This document shows, piece by piece, positions 5,029 to 7,010 of a stretch of 7,010 nt of DNA (position 1 is the stretch's first letter; every line of letters starts with the position of its first letter). The stretch is from the NCBI GenBank assembly GCA_026710525.1, contig JAPOQT010000149.1, forward strand, positions 1 to 7,010. Direction: 5' to 3'. This stretch comes from Pseudomonadota bacterium. GTDB taxonomy: Bacteria; Bdellovibrionota_B; Oligoflexia; Oligoflexales; Bin106. The notes under the pieces were generated by a model. The model was not told where the DNA came from, searched no databases, and was given only the letters and a program-made list of their open reading frames with translations. The position numbers and the translations under genes were made by a program.

Positions 5029-6129
5029 TTAGTTGGCACGTCGAGTGGTTGCCCGTACAAGTTTTTTAACAAATTTACTATGCTCTTGCAAATTATCTGA
5101 AAAATGATGTCGACCGCCACTGTTAGGAATGAAAACATAATAAAGATAACCAAAGTTCGTGGGCTGTAAAACAGCCGTGAGTGACGACAGTGTGACTGAG
5201 CCAATAGGGGTGGGTGGTAAACCTTTGTGAATCCTGCTGTTGTAGGGATTACTGGCATCCCTCAGGTGAGCATAGGTAATATCTCCTTGGTAATTAGGGA
5301 TACCATAGCTTAATGATGCATCGATACCAAGAGAGATACCGCGATTCAGTCGATTCCAGATCACCTCAGAAATTTTGTTTTTTTCTTCTAAAATAGCCGT
5401 TTCTTTTTCGATGAGTGATGCCATAATCACCGTTTGATGGAGGGAGCCATTTTGTTCTTTGAGTTTTTTTCTTAAGTCTGTGGTCACCCTGAAGAAATGT
5501 TGAACCATGCGGTGAATAACATCAGTGCTTGATGGTCGAATATCGTAAAAAACGTAGGTTTCAGGGTATAGGTATCCCTCTAATGACTTGGCTTTAATAC
5601 CGAGAGACTCGATAAACTTTTGATTGTGCATCAATTCGAGAATACTTGACTGTGTGAGGTTTTTGTCACTAAACTGATCTTTCAAGCTCATCATGCGGTT
5701 AGCAATTTGTTTCATAGTAAAACCCTCAATCACCGTGATTCTTAAGACCTCTTGTTTTTTGGTGTCAGCATTCTTTAATTTTACCATTAAGTGATGGAGA
5801 GCCTCTCCAGGAGCAATTTCATAAGTGCCCGCTTTAACCAGTTTAAACTGATCGAATATTCTGACATATAAAATCATTAAATAGGGTTGGGTAATCACCA
5901 TCTCTGCTTTGAGTTGGTGAGCAAAGTCATGCAATGTGACCTTGGGTTTAAGCACAATGGTCACAGGCTCTTTGATAGGGTACAGTAAGCTAAAGCTATG
6001 ATGAGCAGTAAGCCACAGAGCAAACAATGAGCCACTGGTAATTAAAGATCCCCAGAGACAAAAAATAATGACTCGGGTGATAAGATAAGATATCTTTGAT
6101 AAGAAAGTGGCTAGTATCATGTTGTTCAT
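5029..6129 (-). CDS. mltG: Endolytic murein transglycosylase MltG (YceG-like)
   Basis: MltG sits in the inner membrane and cuts nascent glycan strands, setting their length by releasing them from the membrane. The 366-residue product has one N-terminal membrane segment (about 16-42) and an extracytoplasmic LysM-like region (about 55-120, with KAGTYEI..GEAL at 99-111). The family motifs are IEGFTMKQIA (134-143), LEGYLYPETY (183-192), the catalytic stretch ASLIEKETA (237-245) with E241 matching the essential Glu of the E. coli EKET motif, NRL (259-261), and YNS...GLPPTPI (296-309). Where many members read LQxDP the sequence reads LGIDA (267-271), a modest variation. Length is close to the family norm. 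The start at 6129 has only a weak Shine-Dalgarno; Met4 (6120) is an alternative but has none. It is divergent from glpX and heads the minus-strand unit with the BamE-like gene. Confidence 0.93.
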   Translation of the reverse strand: MNNMILATFLSKISYLITRVIIFCLWGSLITSGSLFALWLTAHHSFSLLYPIKEPVTIVLKPKVTLHDFAHQLKAEMVITQPYLMILYVRIFDQFKLVKAGTYEIAPGEALHHLMVKLKNADTKKQEVLRITVIEGFTMKQIANRMMSLKDQFSDKNLTQSSILELMHNQKFIESLGIKAKSLEGYLYPETYVFYDIRPSSTDVIHRMVQHFFRVTTDLRKKLKEQNGSLHQTVIMASLIEKETAILEEKNKISEVIWNRLNRGISLGIDASLSYGIPNYQGDITYAHLRDASNPYNSRIHKGLPPTPIGSVTLSSLTAVLQPTNFGYLYYVFIPNSGGRHHFSDNLQEHSKFVKKLVRATTRRAN

Positions 6130-6233
6130 GGTGCTTTGTTCGGTCTGTGGAGATCGGATCTTAACGTTGTTATGAGAGAGCCTCCCTGAGAAAGTGCTCT
6201 TGATATTGTCTCACAGATTTTGAGGGGTTTTGT
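6130..6233. promoter_or_regulatory. Divergent promoter region between mltG and glpX
   Basis: Both flanking genes are transcribed away from this 104-base gap, so their promoters probably lie here. No -35/-10 pair of good quality was found by eye on either strand. TTGATA (6200-6205) resembles a -35 box but has no partner before the glpX start. A loose inverted repeat AGAGC/GCTCT (6177-6181 and 6196-6200) could form a leader hairpin. Confidence 0.4.
6222..6227 (+). promoter_or_regulatory. Ribosome binding site of glpX
   Basis: GAGGGG lies six bases before the ATG at 6234 and fixes that start, which also aligns residue for residue (offset by one) with the N-terminus of E. coli GlpX. Confidence 0.75.
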
Positions 6234-7010
6234 ATGATTCATCGACTTTTTGCTTTGGAGTTTGTTCGGGTGACAGAAGCCGCCGCCATCGCGGCTGCTA
6301 AGCAGATGGGCCATGGTGATCAGAAGAAAGCAGATAGACTCGCTGTTGAGGCTATGAGGAAGATGTTGGCATCAATTGAATTTGATGGCACGGTGCAAAT
6401 TGGTGAAGGTGAGAGGGACCAGGCTCCCATGCTTTATATTGGTGAAAAAGTTGGTACTGGTAAAGGTATTGCCTTAGATGTTGCCTTAGACCCCCTCGAA
6501 GGCACAGCTCTTTGTGCTAAGGGTGGACCAAATGCTCTGTCAATTATAGCTGTGGCAGAAGGAGGAAATTTGCTTCATGCCCCTGATGTGTATATGGAGA
6601 AAATCGCCGTCGGTCCTGAGGCAGCCCATGTTATTGATTTAGAGAAGTCACCTAGTGACAATGTGCGAGCAGTGGCTAAAGCTAAAGGGAAAGACCTGTC
6701 TCATGTGACGGTGGTGATTATGGATCGACTACGACACGCGGCAATGATTAAAGAGGTTCGCGAGGTTGGTGCTCGTATTATTTTAATTAGTGATGGTGAC
6801 GTGCAGCCAGCTCTTGCTTGCGGTCTTGAAGACTCAGGCATTGATCTCCTGATGGGAATTGGTGGTGCTCCAGAAGGTGTGATATCAGCCGCCGCATTAA
6901 AGTGCTTGAAGGGTGGGTTTCAAGGGCGATTAGTGTTTCATAAAAAGGGTACCTTAGGTGAGATTGACCACGAACAAATGGCGAGAGCGAGAGATCAAAT
7001 GGGCATAACC
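6234..7010 (+). CDS. glpX: Class II fructose-1,6-bisphosphatase, 3'-truncated by window edge
   Basis: GlpX removes the 1-phosphate of fructose-1,6-bisphosphate, a committed step of gluconeogenesis, using divalent metal in the cytoplasm. The first 259 residues are in the window with no stop; E. coli GlpX has 336, so about 75 are missing. The alignment to E. coli is collinear with an offset of one. All metal and catalytic acidic positions known there are present: D34, E58 in IGEGE (56-60), D86 and E89 in LDPLEGT (85-91), and E214 in GIGGAPEG (208-215). Other family blocks are APMLYIGEKVGTG (64-76), APDVYMEK (116-123) and DGDV (187-190). Nothing suggests decay. It stands divergent from mltG. In some bacteria class II enzymes also hydrolyse sedoheptulose-1,7-bisphosphate, which cannot be judged here. 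Confidence 0.96.
   Translation, partial: MIHRLFALEFVRVTEAAAIAAAKQMGHGDQKKADRLAVEAMRKMLASIEFDGTVQIGEGERDQAPMLYIGEKVGTGKGIALDVALDPLEGTALCAKGGPNALSIIAVAEGGNLLHAPDVYMEKIAVGPEAAHVIDLEKSPSDNVRAVAKAKGKDLSHVTVVIMDRLRHAAMIKEVREVGARIILISDGDVQPALACGLEDSGIDLLMGIGGAPEGVISAAALKCLKGGFQGRLVFHKKGTLGEIDHEQMARARDQMGIT

Noticed and set aside
6126..6314. Minus-strand frame of 62 codons covering the mltG-glpX gap
   Set aside because: It overlaps the ribosome binding site and the first codons of glpX, whose frame is certain, and has no recognisable content.

Overview
The window looks like chromosomal housekeeping DNA of a Gram-negative, fairly AT-rich bacterium. The Gram-negative reading rests on a BamE/SmpA-like small lipoprotein, two other predicted exported proteins (one with a clear lipobox, one probably lipidated) and an MltG-type inner-membrane transglycosylase. 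The lineage cannot be fixed from the sequence. The mix of diverged core enzymes with cysteine-rich and VWA lipoproteins would suit a predatory or delta-proteobacteria-like group such as Bdellovibrionota/Oligoflexia, but that is a weak inference.

Layout. Bases 1-854 (+) are the 3' part of pyrB (aspartate carbamoyltransferase), cut by the window edge. It converges on a tRNA-Arg(UCG) gene at 877-953 (-). A glutamate-racemase-like gene (1014-1976, +) starts divergently from the tRNA behind a strong Shine-Dalgarno. After a 218-base spacer carrying a palindrome and a tandem repeat comes an unrecognised cysteine-rich lipoprotein gene (2195-2965, +). A 328-base stretch with no convincing complete gene of ordinary size follows; near its end a possible 31-codon basic ORF begins (3225-3320, +).

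Three genes on the minus strand are read in the order mltG (5029-6129), a BamE-like lipoprotein gene (4604-4978) and a VWA-domain exported protein gene (3294-4466). The first two are 50 bases apart and probably co-transcribed; the third follows a 137-base gap and may have its own promoter. Divergent from mltG, and cut by the right edge, is glpX, a class II fructose-1,6-bisphosphatase (6234-7010, +), with all known metal-ligand positions present.

How the genes relate. Pyrimidine synthesis (PyrB), gluconeogenesis (GlpX) and cell-wall metabolism (racemase-like protein, MltG) are separate core functions, with envelope lipoproteins between them. No mobile element, CRISPR array, toxin-antitoxin pair or defence cassette was seen. 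The points most worth a second look are paired active-site substitutions in PyrB, changed substrate-contact residues in the MurI-like protein, and the two unusual exported proteins facing each other across 2966-3293.
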